Source: Thermospira aquatica
GTDB lineage: Bacteria > Spirochaetota > Brevinematia > Brevinematales > Thermospiraceae
Direction: 5' to 3'
Assembly (NCBI RefSeq): GCF_023525255.1
Contig: NZ_CP073355.1
Location: 2,108,001-2,172,000, forward strand
Length of the DNA: 64,000 nucleotides
Shown: positions 8,585 through 19,318 of the stretch, in pieces
Position numbering within the stretch: the stretch's first letter is position 1
Layout: every line of letters begins with the position of its first letter
The notes under the pieces: generated by a model
Database searches by the model: none
Told to the model about the DNA's origin: nothing
The model's input: only the letters and a program-made list of their open reading frames with translations
Made by a program: the position numbers and the translations under genes

Positions 8585-10687
8585 ATGGCACGTCTCTATA
8601 TTGTCGAAGACGACGCAATTGTTAGTCTCTATATCAAAAATTTTCTCAAAAAAAATCATGATGTTATAGGATCAAGTGCCAGTTTCCAGCCGGCAAAAGA
8701 AGAGATTATCGATCTGAAACCAGATCTTGTAGTATCAGATATCATCCTCCTTGACAAACAGGGTGATGGAATAAAACTCGCAGAAGAGGTCAACAAGGTC
8801 ATTTTTATTCCTTTTATCTTTCTCACAGGTGTCGCTTTTAACCCCACAGATGAACGTTTCCAGCATATTCCTGTTTATGGTTACATTACCAAACCCATAG
8901 ACGAGCAGCGACTGTTATCTACTGTAGAGTTGGCACTCATGCGAATCGCCTCGGAAAAACAACTTGATGCATTTACCACAAAACTTCAACTAGAAATAAA
9001 ACAGCGTGAACAGGTGGAAGAAGAGCTCCGTCAAACCCTATACCGCCACGAACATTTTATCAACCAGCTTCCCGATGTTGTTTTTGAAATAGACTCGGAA
9101 GGAAAACTCACCTTTGTCAATAAGGCTGTTGAGCGTTTTCTGGGATACCTCCCCGAAGAAATCCTGGGTACTCCTGTAATAAACCTCGTCTCTGAGGAGT
9201 CTCTTTTTCTTTCAAAACAACTCTTTCAGATGTTTCAAGAGGATATTGTTTTTCAGCGTGTCTTTACGCAACAGGTGTATGAGCTTTCCTTCCAGCACAA
9301 AAACGGCTCTATTCGCTGGGGAAGGATCACCTTCGTTCCCCTAGTAAGCCAATCCGGAATTATTGTAGGAACCCAGGGAATTCTTTATGATATCACCCTC
9401 GAAAAACATCAGCAAAAGATGCTTGAATCCCGGTTGAAAAAACTTCAGCAGCAAAAGCGCTACCAGACAATTATTCGTTATATTCTTGAAAAGATTAACG
9501 AGACGCTGGATCCTTTTCCAGAACTTTCTGGTCTGGCGGATTTCATTCGCGTTTCTTTTGGAATAGATGGAGTTCTTATTTTCCGTTATGAAGAAGGCAC
9601 CTCTTCTCTTTTACAACAGATATCGTGTTTCTTTTATGAAGATAATCTTTGCAAGGAACCTCTGAAATACACTCTCTCTGAAGAAGAAAAATCCCTCCTT
9701 ACCTCGGTTATCTACCTGAGAGAGAAAACGAAACTTCCCGAACGTTTTCATTCATTCTGGGATGAAAACAACATAAAAAGCGCCACCCTTTTCCCTCTCT
9801 ACTTTGAAAAAAAGCTTTTTGGTCTACTTGTTTGTTTCTGGTACACACGAAAGCACCTTGAACGCTCATTTTTTATCACCATGCAGATCATCGCCGAGGT
9901 TTTTGCTCAGGCTATACACCGACACGAGGAGTGGGAACATCATCTTGATACTGAGAAAAAACTCGCTGATCAAAAACTTCTCATGGAAAAGGCAGAAAGC
10001 ATGGCTACCTTTGGACAGATGATGAGTGCTATCTCCCATGAAATCCGCCAACCTCTGCAGTCTATCCGACTTCTCAGTGAAAGTGCTGTGTATTGGGCAA
10101 ACCATGGCAAAGCGCTCCCTTACGAAGAAATCCTTGCAAATATGAAAAAAATTTCCCAGCGGGTGGTGAGAATAGATCGGATAATAGAAGGGATGAAACA
10201 GGCAGCCCTTTCTACAACTTCTATCAAACCAGAAAGAGTCAAAATAGCCTCCGTAATTGAAGAAAGTTTAGACGTATTGCATGATAAACTAAATGTTGCT
10301 CAGATTACAGTAAAAAAACACCTTGTTCATGCTGATCTCGAAGTCACTTTTCACCCCATTCAACTAAACCAGGTTATAACAAACCTGCTTTCCAATGCTA
10401 TTCATGCCCTTGAATCCCAGGATCCCCCCAGAATTATTATCCTAGAAACTGAAGAATATAAGGAAAACTCTATCCTTTGCATAAAGGACAACGGTCCTGG
10501 TATACCACCAGAAAAAGAAAAATACATCTTTGAGCCTTTTTTTACCACCCGACCGGGAACGGGCATGGGAATTGGTCTCTATGTTGTCAAAAGACTCCTC
10601 TCTCTCTATGGAGCCAGAATTACCTATCAGAGGGAAAACCACTGGACAATCTTTGAGATTATTTTCCCCTCTTCTGGGAAGAAATAA
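8585..10687 (+). CDS. soluble REC-PAS-GAF-like hybrid sensor histidine kinase
   Basis: A 700-residue signalling protein without membrane segments. Order: receiver domain at 1-125 with phosphoacceptor D52 (VVSDIIL) and the switch-lysine in YITKP; coiled segment; PAS domain about 155-280 (FINQLPDVVFEIDSEGKLTF); GAF-like region about 310-450; HisKA with phospho-His H485 (AISHEIRQP); HATPase_c with NLLSNAIHAL, DNGPGIP and GTGMGIGLYVVKRL. A receiver at the N-terminus implies it takes phosphate from another kinase and resets its own activity. RBS GGGGGAG lies just upstream. No partner regulator lies beside it. Confidence 0.88.
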   Translation: MARLYIVEDDAIVSLYIKNFLKKNHDVIGSSASFQPAKEEIIDLKPDLVVSDIILLDKQGDGIKLAEEVNKVIFIPFIFLTGVAFNPTDERFQHIPVYGYITKPIDEQRLLSTVELALMRIASEKQLDAFTTKLQLEIKQREQVEEELRQTLYRHEHFINQLPDVVFEIDSEGKLTFVNKAVERFLGYLPEEILGTPVINLVSEESLFLSKQLFQMFQEDIVFQRVFTQQVYELSFQHKNGSIRWGRITFVPLVSQSGIIVGTQGILYDITLEKHQQKMLESRLKKLQQQKRYQTIIRYILEKINETLDPFPELSGLADFIRVSFGIDGVLIFRYEEGTSSLLQQISCFFYEDNLCKEPLKYTLSEEEKSLLTSVIYLREKTKLPERFHSFWDENNIKSATLFPLYFEKKLFGLLVCFWYTRKHLERSFFITMQIIAEVFAQAIHRHEEWEHHLDTEKKLADQKLLMEKAESMATFGQMMSAISHEIRQPLQSIRLLSESAVYWANHGKALPYEEILANMKKISQRVVRIDRIIEGMKQAALSTTSIKPERVKIASVIEESLDVLHDKLNVAQITVKKHLVHADLEVTFHPIQLNQVITNLLSNAIHALESQDPPRIIILETEEYKENSILCIKDNGPGIPPEKEKYIFEPFFTTRPGTGMGIGLYVVKRLLSLYGARITYQRENHWTIFEIIFPSSGKK

Positions 10688-10704
10688 TTTTTTTCTTTAA
10701 CCCC

Positions 10705-10732
10705 TTGCATAAAATAAAAATTGCCTTATGAT
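10705..10732 (+). promoter_or_regulatory. promoter of the glgB-cyclase operon
   Basis: -35 TTGCAT (10705-10710), 16-bp spacer, -10 TATGAT (10727-10732). The -10 lies within TTGCCTTATGATATAAG, nearly identical to the sequence before the GH57 branching enzyme (31744-31760), which has the same 16-bp spacing. The next gene starts 33 bp downstream. Confidence 0.6.
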
Positions 10733-10764
10733 ATAAGAAACAGTTAGAGAATAAGGGAGGCACT

Positions 10765-12993
10765 ATGCCAGGCACAATCTCACAAGACACGCTCAACAAA
10801 CTTCTCCATTTTGATCACCATGATCCATTTGATGTCCTCGGATTTCACAAGATTCACTGGGGGGGGAAGGACGTTTCTGTTATTCGTGTTCTCAATCCTG
10901 CAGCAAAATCTATTCAGATCGTGGACCTTTCTAAAAAGGGCAAAAAAGAAACAATTTATGAAATGAAACCCATTCATTATAACGGGATGTTCGAGTATGT
11001 TTTTGAGGATGCTCGAGAATTTTTCCCTTATCTCCTTCGGATTGAGTACCACAATGGTGTACTGCATGAAACAGAAGATCCCTATGTTTTTCCACCTGTT
11101 CTCACGGATTTCGATCTCCATCTTTTTAACGAAGGAACTCACCAGAATATTTATGAAAAACTTGGTGCCCACATCATGGAAGTCAATGGCGTAAAAGGAG
11201 TTCTTTTTGCAGTTTGGGCCCCCAATGCCCGTGCTGTTGCTGTTGTGGGTGATTTTAACGCCTGGGATAATCGTCGCCATCAGATGCGTGTTCGTGGTAG
11301 TTCAGGAGTATGGGAGATATTTGTTCCACGTATTGGTGAAGGGGAGAACTACAAGTTTCAAATCAAAACAAAACATCACCATATTCTGGATAAGTCAGAT
11401 CCGTACGGTTTCTATGCTGAGGTGAGACCCAAAACAGCATCGAGAGTTTGGGATATCCATAAGTATACCTGGCATGATGAAGCCTGGCTCAAAAAACGTG
11501 CAGAATCCCAGAACCTTCACAAACCCATGAGTATTTATGAGGTGCATCTTGGCTCCTGGATGCGCATTCCCGAAACCAATGAATTTCTCTCCTATCGTGA
11601 TCTTGCTCATAAGCTTGCAGACTATGTCAAAGAAATGGGGTATACCCATGTAGAGCTTTTGCCTGTAGCCGAACATCCCTTTGATGGTTCCTGGGGATAT
11701 CAGGTTACAGGGTATTATGCGCCTACTAGTCGTTTTGGTACACCCGATGATTTTATGTATTTTGTGGACTATATGCACCAGAATAACATCGGTGTCATTC
11801 TTGATTGGGTACCAGGACATTTCCCCAAGGATGCCCACGGACTGGCCAGGTTTGACGGAACAGCCCTCTATGAACACGAAGACCCCAGAAAAGGTGAGCA
11901 TATGGACTGGGGAACGTATATTTTCAATTATGGTCGCAATGAAGTACGAAACTTCCTCATTTCCAACGCTCTCTTTTGGCTCGACAGATACCATATTGAT
12001 GGATTACGTGTTGACGCTGTGGCTTCCATGCTCTATCTTGATTATTCAAGAAAAGAAGGTGAATGGGTTCCCAATATCTACGGGGGAAGAGAAAACCTGG
12101 AAGCTATTGACTTTATGAAACGCATGAACGAACTGGTATACAGTAAATTTCCAGGAACCACAACGATTGCAGAGGAATCAACAGCTTTTGGTGGTGTTTC
12201 CCGTCCAACCTATGTAGGAGGGCTTGGATTTGAATTCAAGTGGAACATGGGGTGGATGAACGATACCCTTGTTTATTTCTCAAAAGATCCCATCTATCGA
12301 AAGTACCATCAAGGTACCATCACCTTCTCCATGGTGTATGCGTACAGTGAAAATTTCATTCTCGTTTTGTCTCATGACGAAGTGGTTCACGGTAAACGAT
12401 CCATCCTTGATAAGATGCCGGGGGATGTCTGGCAAAAATTTGCCAATACCCGTCTTCTGTACACGTACATGTGGACTCACCCCGGGAAAAAGCTTCTCTT
12501 TATGGGACAGGATTTTGGTCAATGGCAGGAATGGAGTGAAGCTCGAAGTATTGATTGGCATCTCACGCAATATGAACCTCATGCAAAACTCCAGAAACTC
12601 GTCAAAGATCTCAACCATCTCTATGTCAATGAACCGGCTCTTTATGAACTTGATACAGAACCTTATGGTTTTGAGTGGATAGATTTTTATGATTCTGACC
12701 ATTCCATCATAAGCTATCTCCGTCGTGATCGTAAAGAAAATTTCGTTGTTGTTGTCCTCAATATGACACCTCTTCCTCATTACAATTATCGAATTGGAAC
12801 CATTGCGCGCGGATTTTATAAAGAGATTTTCAACTCTGATTCTGAAATTTATGGAGGGGCAAATATTGGAAACGCGGGAGGAGTTTGGTCTGATGATATA
12901 GGCTGGCAAGGTAAACCGTACTCGCTTTCTTTAACAATTCCTCCTCTGGCTGGCATTATCCTCAAACTCAAAAAGGAGGATGAGGCCTCATGA
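10765..12993 (+). CDS. glgB: 1,4-alpha-glucan branching enzyme, GH13
   Basis: A 742-residue cytosolic enzyme that cuts alpha-1,4 glucan and re-attaches it as alpha-1,6 branches in glycogen. An N-terminal module ([10 protein letters not shown]) and a CBM48 domain ([19 protein letters not shown], around residues 150-170) precede the GH13 barrel. The nucleophile is D417 ([12 protein letters not shown]), the acid/base E470 (TIAEEST), and the third Asp is in LSHDEVVHG. The D417-E470 spacing equals that of the E. coli enzyme. Its stop overlaps the ATG of the first cyclase (ATGA), tying glycogen synthesis to cAMP signalling in one transcript. Confidence 0.96.
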   Translation: MPGTISQDTLNKLLHFDHHDPFDVLGFHKIHWGGKDVSVIRVLNPAAKSIQIVDLSKKGKKETIYEMKPIHYNGMFEYVFEDAREFFPYLLRIEYHNGVLHETEDPYVFPPVLTDFDLHLFNEGTHQNIYEKLGAHIMEVNGVKGVLFAVWAPNARAVAVVGDFNAWDNRRHQMRVRGSSGVWEIFVPRIGEGENYKFQIKTKHHHILDKSDPYGFYAEVRPKTASRVWDIHKYTWHDEAWLKKRAESQNLHKPMSIYEVHLGSWMRIPETNEFLSYRDLAHKLADYVKEMGYTHVELLPVAEHPFDGSWGYQVTGYYAPTSRFGTPDDFMYFVDYMHQNNIGVILDWVPGHFPKDAHGLARFDGTALYEHEDPRKGEHMDWGTYIFNYGRNEVRNFLISNALFWLDRYHIDGLRVDAVASMLYLDYSRKEGEWVPNIYGGRENLEAIDFMKRMNELVYSKFPGTTTIAEESTAFGGVSRPTYVGGLGFEFKWNMGWMNDTLVYFSKDPIYRKYHQGTITFSMVYAYSENFILVLSHDEVVHGKRSILDKMPGDVWQKFANTRLLYTYMWTHPGKKLLFMGQDFGQWQEWSEARSIDWHLTQYEPHAKLQKLVKDLNHLYVNEPALYELDTEPYGFEWIDFYDSDHSIISYLRRDRKENFVVVVLNMTPLPHYNYRIGTIARGFYKEIFNSDSEIYGGANIGNAGGVWSDDIGWQGKPYSLSLTIPPLAGIILKLKKEDEAS

Positions 12994-15053
12994 AAAAAAT
13001 AAAAAAATTCTTTAAATATTTCATCATTATAGGATTGGGGATCTCTTTTGTTGTCCTTTCAAGTGTGCTATACTATGGTGAAAATAAGTCAATCAATGCC
13101 TTTTTCAAAGGATTTGAAGACAGGACAATTCACTGGCGTTTTCAAAGCCGTTATAAGCTTGCCTCATGGTTTAATAAAAAACATCAATCAAACATTCTTG
13201 ATAGACTTGTTATCGTTGCAATCGATGATAAGGCTATAGCAAAATATGGAGGAAGTTTTCCCTTTGATAGACAGGTATGGGCTGATTACCTGAATTATCT
13301 CAATAGTCTTCCGGAAAGAAAAAAACCCCAACTGGTATTCTTCGATATTGTGTTTTCTGATCCATCGAGAAATCCAACCAGTGATACCAACTTGATCAAG
13401 GCTTTTCAGGCATACCAGGGGAAACTTGCCATAGACTTTATCCTTGAACTTTCTCAAGCAGCGGTAAATCTCAACGCGGAAGATCCTTATTTTCACAAAC
13501 TTGTGCAAAGAGATGCTCTCCCCTACGATAGCCCTTATGTCCAGAGTATGCGAATCTTTGAATTCCCTGGTTCTCCTCCTTATGAAAAGGTTTCTCATTA
13601 TACGAAACAGGTGCTAGTCTTACCCTCTCTGATACAATCGGTGGATGCGACCGGCTCTGCTAATTTCTTCAGTGATAATGCGAGTGTTTATAGATTTTTC
13701 CCGGCTGTTATATCAAGTTTTTACAAGAAAACGAGTGAAAGTAACAGCCTGTCAGATATTACGAATGTTTATTACCCTTCGATCCATCTCAGTCTGTTTC
13801 TTTCCCTTGTCAATGCTAATATATCAAATGTGGTATGGACACCTGAGGGAATACGTATCACAAATGTGGTTTTTCAACAGTCTGCTCGCGAAATTTTTAT
13901 TCCTTTTATACCACGTACAAGGGGATACATAGGCATTAATTATCTCGCTCCTTCTGGTAAAGGGGAGATTAAGGTTGTCTCGCTTGCTGATATAAAAAAA
14001 ACATCTCTCCCTCAAGATGCTATCCTTTTGACAGGAATGTACTCAAGAAGCGGAACACACGATATCTGGCGTTCACCTGTCGGTGAAATGTACGGGATTG
14101 AGCATATCGCTTATGCACTATATACTATGTATGAAAATCGTTTTCTCAAGTATCTTCCTGTTTGGGTTGAGATTCTTTATATGGTACTCCTTGTGATGAT
14201 AGTGGGTGTACTTGCTGCTCGGGGAAAACTTGTTTCTTTAACCTTTGGAGCTATGTTCTCCTTTCTTCCATTTGGCATTGGTTTAGGAGGTTTTTTTGGG
14301 GATTGGAGTATCATTACCTTTTTACCCTTTCTTAATAGTGTACTTGTGTTGCTTTTTGGTCAAATTTATGTGCTTATAACAGAAAGTAAGGAAAAAAGCT
14401 TCATCAGACAAACTTTTTCCAGTTATCTTAACCCCAAGCTGGTTGATCTGCTTATTGAAAGGCCTGATATTCTCCAATTAGGAGGAAGTGAAAGAGAAAT
14501 TACTATCTTTTTTTCCTCTATTAAAAATTTCCATGAGATCACCGAGGGTTTCTCGGCTCCTCAAATTGTCGAATTCTTGAATCGATATTTTGGATTTATG
14601 GGTGACATGGTTATAGAAGCCAATGGAACACTTGATAAATATATGGGAGAGATGATCATGGCCTTTTGGGGGGCTCCTCTGGATGAACCGCAACATGCTT
14701 TTTTAGCCTGCCAGACAGCTCTTGCTATGCTCGAAAAAGTCAAGCTCTTTAACGAAGAGCAGAAAAAGCTAGGTTTAAAACCTGTGGTGGTAAATATAGG
14801 ACTCAACACAGGTAAGGCAGTGGTAGGAAATGTTGGTTCAGACAAACAAAAGAATTATACGGCTATCGGAGATTCTGTAAACCTTGCTTCACGTATTAAG
14901 GGCCTCAACAAATTCTATCATACCCAGATCATCATATCAGAGTTCACGTACGCCCATGTAAAAGACAAGGTGATCGTACGAGAATTGGACCTCACACGAG
15001 TGAAAGGTAAAAGCGAACCTGTCAGGGTTTATGAACTCTGGGACTTGAAATGA
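12990..15053 (+). CDS. CHASE2-class III adenylate cyclase, C2-like subunit lacking both metal Asps
   Basis: A 687-residue membrane protein: an N-terminal helix, an extracytoplasmic CHASE2 sensor domain (about 35-390), three helices near 390-470, and a class III cyclase domain from about 500. In the family two Asp residues bind the catalytic metals; here the first is Ser510 (FFSSIKNF instead of F-D-I-x-G-F) and the second Glu554 ([10 protein letters not shown]). The substrate Lys (K550), base-contact Thr, transition-state Asn631 and Arg635 (GDSVNLASR) are kept. Alone it should be inactive or very weak. The gene 10 bp downstream has the reverse defects, so the two probably work as a heterodimer. 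It may use cAMP or cGMP; ATP is favoured by the Lys/Thr pair. Confidence 0.85.
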   Translation: MKKIKKFFKYFIIIGLGISFVVLSSVLYYGENKSINAFFKGFEDRTIHWRFQSRYKLASWFNKKHQSNILDRLVIVAIDDKAIAKYGGSFPFDRQVWADYLNYLNSLPERKKPQLVFFDIVFSDPSRNPTSDTNLIKAFQAYQGKLAIDFILELSQAAVNLNAEDPYFHKLVQRDALPYDSPYVQSMRIFEFPGSPPYEKVSHYTKQVLVLPSLIQSVDATGSANFFSDNASVYRFFPAVISSFYKKTSESNSLSDITNVYYPSIHLSLFLSLVNANISNVVWTPEGIRITNVVFQQSAREIFIPFIPRTRGYIGINYLAPSGKGEIKVVSLADIKKTSLPQDAILLTGMYSRSGTHDIWRSPVGEMYGIEHIAYALYTMYENRFLKYLPVWVEILYMVLLVMIVGVLAARGKLVSLTFGAMFSFLPFGIGLGGFFGDWSIITFLPFLNSVLVLLFGQIYVLITESKEKSFIRQTFSSYLNPKLVDLLIERPDILQLGGSEREITIFFSSIKNFHEITEGFSAPQIVEFLNRYFGFMGDMVIEANGTLDKYMGEMIMAFWGAPLDEPQHAFLACQTALAMLEKVKLFNEEQKKLGLKPVVVNIGLNTGKAVVGNVGSDKQKNYTAIGDSVNLASRIKGLNKFYHTQIIISEFTYAHVKDKVIVRELDLTRVKGKSEPVRVYELWDLK

Positions 15054-15063
15054 GGGGTGATAT

Positions 15064-17052
15064 ATGAAAAAACCACAAAACAAACAAAAGGTTTTTATTC
15101 TTAGTCTGATAAATTTTCTTGTCATTATTTTTTTCATTGTAGTCTATTATCTTCCTGAAAAATGGTCATTGGCGGGCTGGAAAGATTTTCTTCACCGTAT
15201 AGAACGTGTGTCATTAAACTTGCGCTATGGTATCTTTGCGGCACGGGGCGGCTCTCTTACCGCTGAGGGTATGGCTCAACGTCAGGCCACACAATCAGAA
15301 TTTTACCGATTGATTTATCTGGTCTCAGTGGATGAAGAATCCATCAAAGAATACAAAAGTTACCCCCTTCCTTCTTCGGTCTGGATTTCTGTACTTGATC
15401 ATTTTCTCCAGCAAGAACCGACACGAAGACCTCGTTCCCTCTTTTTTAATATACCTTTCTATGAAAAACCTGACCCACAATTTGCAAAGAAACTCGAGGG
15501 ATATCCCATACCAATAGGGATGGATTTCCGGCTCGAAGATACTGGAGAATATCCTGATTATGAAAGTGATGATGCACAAGCAATGAAGGCTTTTGAGATA
15601 CCTTTCCCCTATCCAGAGGTTTTGAGTCACTACAGTTCTTATATAGCCCCACCCTCTGACTATACCCGTAACACAACTTACCTCGGTTACCTGAATCTCG
15701 AAGGAGAAGAAGATGTCATGTATAAGGTACCTCTCTTTGCCTCTGTAACCTACAAAAAGGGAGATACGCTTACAAATGTCGTCTATCCCTCGGCTGTCCT
15801 GATGATGGTTCTGGCATATACCGGTGTTCGACCGGAAACAGTAAAAATACTCCCCAATAAGGTTATTCTTCCTCAGGCCCAACTCAAAGAAAAAACAATG
15901 GATATTGTAATTCCTGTAGATAAACACTACAGGATGAGAATTCATTACAAAAGTCAGGGACAGTATCAGTACCTGAGAAATATATCGCTGAAAGATATTT
16001 TCCGGGCAGGATTGCCAAGACAAACTCTTCTTATCTTTGGTGTTCGTTCTGAAGGAACAGCTGCCAATAAATTTGCTTCACCTATGGGTTCCATGTTTAG
16101 TGCCGATCATCTTGCCTATGGAGTCGGAACGATTCTGAACAGGGAATTTCTCTCTGATGTTCCCTGGTGGATAGAACTTGTGATTATTATCTCGTGGCTC
16201 ATCATCCTGCAGATTATGATTTTACGAGGCTTAAAAACCACGATTTTTGCTCTTGTTCTTGCGCTCCTCCTTCCTCTAGGTATTGGTATAACCCTTTTTA
16301 AGTTTGGATGGATATTTGCAACATTTTTACCACTCATAGCAGGTATTTTTTATCTGATTGTTGGCGAAGTCTATATTCTCATCACAGAAGAACGGGAAAA
16401 GAGGCTTATTAAAAATACTTTTTCCCGTTATGTAAGCCCTGATCTCGTAAATATTCTCGTGGAGGATCCTTCGCTGGTACAACTCGGTGGAGTAGAACGA
16501 GAAGTGACGATGCTCTTTTCGGATATTCGTGGGTTTACCACCCTTTCTGAGGGCATGAAACCCACCGAGCTTATCGAGTTTCTCAATGTGTATCTTTCCC
16601 AGATGACAGATATTGTCCTTGAAACCAGAGGATCTCTGGATAAATATATTGGAGATGCTATCGTCGCTTTCTGGGGTGCTCCCCTTCCCCTCGAAGATCA
16701 TGCCCTTCAGGCCTGTACAGCGGCTGTGCGTATGGTAGAAAAACTCAAAGAATTCAACGCAAATCTCATAAGAGAAGGAAAACAACCTATTAACATAGGT
16801 ATTGGCCTCAATACGGGTGTCATCACCGTGGGAAATATTGGTTCTCAGAAAAAGAAAAACTACACCGCCATTGGAGAACCCATGATTCTCACGGAAGAAT
16901 TGCAGGATGAAAATAAAACCTATAAAACAAACATCATTATGAGTGAGTTTACCTATCAGAAGGTAAAAGACAAGGTGATAGTACGAGAACTTGATCTGTA
17001 TCCTTATCTTGACCGTTATGTCAGGATATACGAACTCCTGGGTATAGTGTAG
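15064..17052 (+). CDS. CHASE2-class III adenylate cyclase, C1-like subunit lacking the Asn/Arg pair
   Basis: A 662-residue paralogue of the preceding gene with the same layout: N-terminal helix, CHASE2 sensor, three helices near residues 370-450, cyclase domain from about 475. Both metal Asps are intact, D487 (LFSDIRGFTTLS) and D531 (KYIGDAIVAFWG). The transition-state residues are lost: the Asn position is Ile608 and the Arg position Glu612 (in TAIGEPMILTEE). A homodimer would therefore have no complete site. With the upstream paralogue it would supply the metal half of one composite site, as C1 does in animal adenylate cyclases. Short leader GGGGTGATAT separates the two genes. Confidence 0.85.
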   Translation: MKKPQNKQKVFILSLINFLVIIFFIVVYYLPEKWSLAGWKDFLHRIERVSLNLRYGIFAARGGSLTAEGMAQRQATQSEFYRLIYLVSVDEESIKEYKSYPLPSSVWISVLDHFLQQEPTRRPRSLFFNIPFYEKPDPQFAKKLEGYPIPIGMDFRLEDTGEYPDYESDDAQAMKAFEIPFPYPEVLSHYSSYIAPPSDYTRNTTYLGYLNLEGEEDVMYKVPLFASVTYKKGDTLTNVVYPSAVLMMVLAYTGVRPETVKILPNKVILPQAQLKEKTMDIVIPVDKHYRMRIHYKSQGQYQYLRNISLKDIFRAGLPRQTLLIFGVRSEGTAANKFASPMGSMFSADHLAYGVGTILNREFLSDVPWWIELVIIISWLIILQIMILRGLKTTIFALVLALLLPLGIGITLFKFGWIFATFLPLIAGIFYLIVGEVYILITEEREKRLIKNTFSRYVSPDLVNILVEDPSLVQLGGVEREVTMLFSDIRGFTTLSEGMKPTELIEFLNVYLSQMTDIVLETRGSLDKYIGDAIVAFWGAPLPLEDHALQACTAAVRMVEKLKEFNANLIREGKQPINIGIGLNTGVITVGNIGSQKKKNYTAIGEPMILTEELQDENKTYKTNIIMSEFTYQKVKDKVIVRELDLYPYLDRYVRIYELLGIV

Positions 17053-17070
17053 ATAAGGAGATAGTAAAGA

Positions 17071-17094
17071 ATACTACTGCCAGTATTTTTTTGC
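17071..17094 (+). terminator. possible weak terminator after the cyclase operon
   Basis: AATACT-ACTGCC-AGTATT followed by a run of seven T gives a 6-bp AU-rich hairpin and U-tract on the plus strand. It overlaps the end of the convergent gene. Weak stem, so only suggestive. Confidence 0.35.
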
Positions 17095-17832
17095 TTTGAG
17101 GATCTCAATACTGTTGGAAATATCTCGAAAAGCTCTTTTTTCTTCAAGCTCAAATTCACTATTCCAGGGAATATTGGTAAATTGTGCCAGCGCATTGGTG
17201 GCTTCGATATAACGTTTGTTTCGAGTGAGTATATCTACATAGATACCTAACACTGTTCGTTCTGTCACTTTTCCTCTGGCATATCTGAGAGCAATCTGAA
17301 TATCCCTAAAAGCTTTCTCTTTATCTCCAAACCATGGCCAGCCAGGAACAAGATCATACACCAGAGCTCTCATTGCCCAGGGAACCCCATCAAAATAATC
17401 TGACTGGAGTTCTATACAGCGATTAAGCGCCTCAAGCACATCATCGGCATAGAAAAGACTATCAAGAATTCCATTCTCCTTCGACCAGAGGGCGTAAGCA
17501 ACTGCTAGCCAGTAGAATCCCTCAGCTCCTTGAGGATTAAAGGCAGTTGCCATAAGTCCATAATCTTTCGCCAGGGTAAAAGACCGTTTACGACTCTCTT
17601 TCGTAGTTTGGTAAAACTCTCCCTGGTAGTAATAGCCAGCAGATATCAGCCAGAGAGTCTGATAGTTTGTCTTGCCTGAAGCCAAAAGCCTCTCCTGTTC
17701 CAGGAGATAATTGTTTATTTCGCGAGCATTCAAGCGTTTCACAAAAACCTCTCGAGGTAATCCATAAAGTTCGGCACTAAACAAAGAAACAGGAGAAAAT
17801 AAAGCAAACATAAAAAATAGAAACTTTCTCAT
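17074..17832 (-). CDS. periplasmic TPR-like protein resembling TatT
   Basis: A 252-residue protein with a Sec signal (about residues 1-19). The rest is helical with TPR-like spacing of small and aromatic residues. The stretch ALVYDLVPGWPWFGDKEKA and the FYWLAVAYALWSKENG segment resemble the TatT component associated with some TRAP transporters in spirochaetes, though no transporter genes are next to it. It has no lipobox Cys. Its ATG overlaps the cca stop by four bases, placing it last in the long envelope operon. The TatT likeness is moderate. Confidence 0.6.
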   Translation of the reverse strand: MRKFLFFMFALFSPVSLFSAELYGLPREVFVKRLNAREINNYLLEQERLLASGKTNYQTLWLISAGYYYQGEFYQTTKESRKRSFTLAKDYGLMATAFNPQGAEGFYWLAVAYALWSKENGILDSLFYADDVLEALNRCIELQSDYFDGVPWAMRALVYDLVPGWPWFGDKEKAFRDIQIALRYARGKVTERTVLGIYVDILTRNKRYIEATNALAQFTNIPWNSEFELEEKRAFRDISNSIEILKAKKYWQ

Positions 17833-19316
17833 AAGTTTTCATCCTTTACCGGGTATTCTTCAGATTCTGAGATGGCCAGATGCATGATTCTGCCTTCCAA
17901 AAAATCTCTGGTAAGCTCAAGAAGTTTCGATTTTTCGTTGTATTCGGGATGTTCTAAAACAATATCAAGAAGATAATTTAAAATTCTTCCTATAATTGGT
18001 GACGGCTTCAGATCAAAGGTGTTCATCAGGTCGTAGCCATTAATATCCAGATCGGTGACTTTGAGAGCATTTTCTTGCTCAAGAATCCTTTGGATATGTT
18101 TGCGAAAATCCTCGAGAATATCAGCTGTCCGTTGTTTGGTACCACTGGCAAGTCTGTCTGCCTCTCGTAACAAAAACAGATCCTCTAAGAATGCCACATC
18201 ACCATCAAAACGCCGCAGAAATCGACGAACAGCTCCATCCGTCCAATCATGGGTATAATAAAACATATGCAGCCGAACAAGCTTGCACACCCACTCGATC
18301 TCCTGATTGCTTGCCTTGAGACGTTTTAAGATGCGTCTGGTTATCTTTTCCCCTATAACCTCATGGTTGTAAAAGACATTGCCTTGCCCTGCAGTCTCAG
18401 CAAATTTTTTTGCTCTCGGTTTTGCAATGTCGTGAAAGAGAGCGGCCATTCGCACCAGGGGTTTTTCAGGAGGAACAAAATCACAAGCATAGAGGTTATG
18501 GTAGTAAACATCATGACGATGAAACTCATTCTGTTCCATACCATACCCTTCAAGGAGTTCTGGAATCAGATACTCCAAAAGACCAGATTTTCGCATCCAT
18601 TCTATACCAATAGAAGGCTTCTCCGTCCTGAGTAGCTTCAAAAACTCATCGTGAAAGCGTTCCATCGCCACCTTTTTTATACTCTCCATAGCCTGAGAAA
18701 TAGCCTCAAAAGTCTTTGTTTCAATATCAAAATGAAGCTTTGCACTCAAACGACAGGCTCTCATAGGGCGAAGACCATCTTCAAGGAATCTTACCAGCGG
18801 ATCCCCCACACTCCGAATAAGTCGGTTCTGAATATCCTTTTCTCCGTCAAAAAGATCAATAAGCTCTTGACGAAACGGATGATAGGCCATGGCATTGATA
18901 GTAAAATCCCGCCGCGCCAGATCCTCTTCCAATGATCGTACAAAGATAACGCTTTCAGGTCTTCTTCCGTCAAGGTATTCCTCATCTATACGATAGGTAG
19001 TGATCTCAAAACTCTCTACAGGTTCACGAATAATAAGAGTAATGGTTCCGTGTTTCATGCCTGTAGGAACGGTGAAATGTTCTTTCCCCTGTGGGTGTTG
19101 TACACGAGAAAAAATCTTTATGATCTCTTGCGGTGGAGCACTCGTCGCAAAATCAAAATCAAAATTCTTGTAGCTTTTTTCATACCCGCCCGCAATAAGC
19201 ATATCACGCACCGCACCACCAACCATATAAATCTCAAAACCAGCCTGTTCAACAGTTTCGATAATCCAGCGCAACGAATCAGGAAGCTCATCAAAAAGGC
19301 GTAGTATTTTTCTCAT
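17829..19316 (-). CDS. cca: CCA-adding tRNA nucleotidyltransferase with HD domain
   Basis: A 495-residue class II nucleotidyltransferase. MVGGAVRDML and NFDFDFATSA (metal-binding DxD) near the N-terminus form the catalytic head, RRDFTINAMAY and RPMRACRLSAKL the nucleotide-selection region, and an HD phosphohydrolase-type domain follows (ALFHDIAKP, NHEVIGEKI, RLHMF). It adds or repairs the tRNA 3' CCA; a poly(A) polymerase reading is possible but less likely with an HD domain. I chose ATG 19316 (MRKILRLF), 2 bp after the previous stop; the frame upstream of it lies inside the neighbouring gene. Confidence 0.9.
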   Translation of the reverse strand: MRKILRLFDELPDSLRWIIETVEQAGFEIYMVGGAVRDMLIAGGYEKSYKNFDFDFATSAPPQEIIKIFSRVQHPQGKEHFTVPTGMKHGTITLIIREPVESFEITTYRIDEEYLDGRRPESVIFVRSLEEDLARRDFTINAMAYHPFRQELIDLFDGEKDIQNRLIRSVGDPLVRFLEDGLRPMRACRLSAKLHFDIETKTFEAISQAMESIKKVAMERFHDEFLKLLRTEKPSIGIEWMRKSGLLEYLIPELLEGYGMEQNEFHRHDVYYHNLYACDFVPPEKPLVRMAALFHDIAKPRAKKFAETAGQGNVFYNHEVIGEKITRRILKRLKASNQEIEWVCKLVRLHMFYYTHDWTDGAVRRFLRRFDGDVAFLEDLFLLREADRLASGTKQRTADILEDFRKHIQRILEQENALKVTDLDINGYDLMNTFDLKPSPIIGRILNYLLDIVLEHPEYNEKSKLLELTRDFLEGRIMHLAISESEEYPVKDENL

Positions 19317-19318
19317 GA

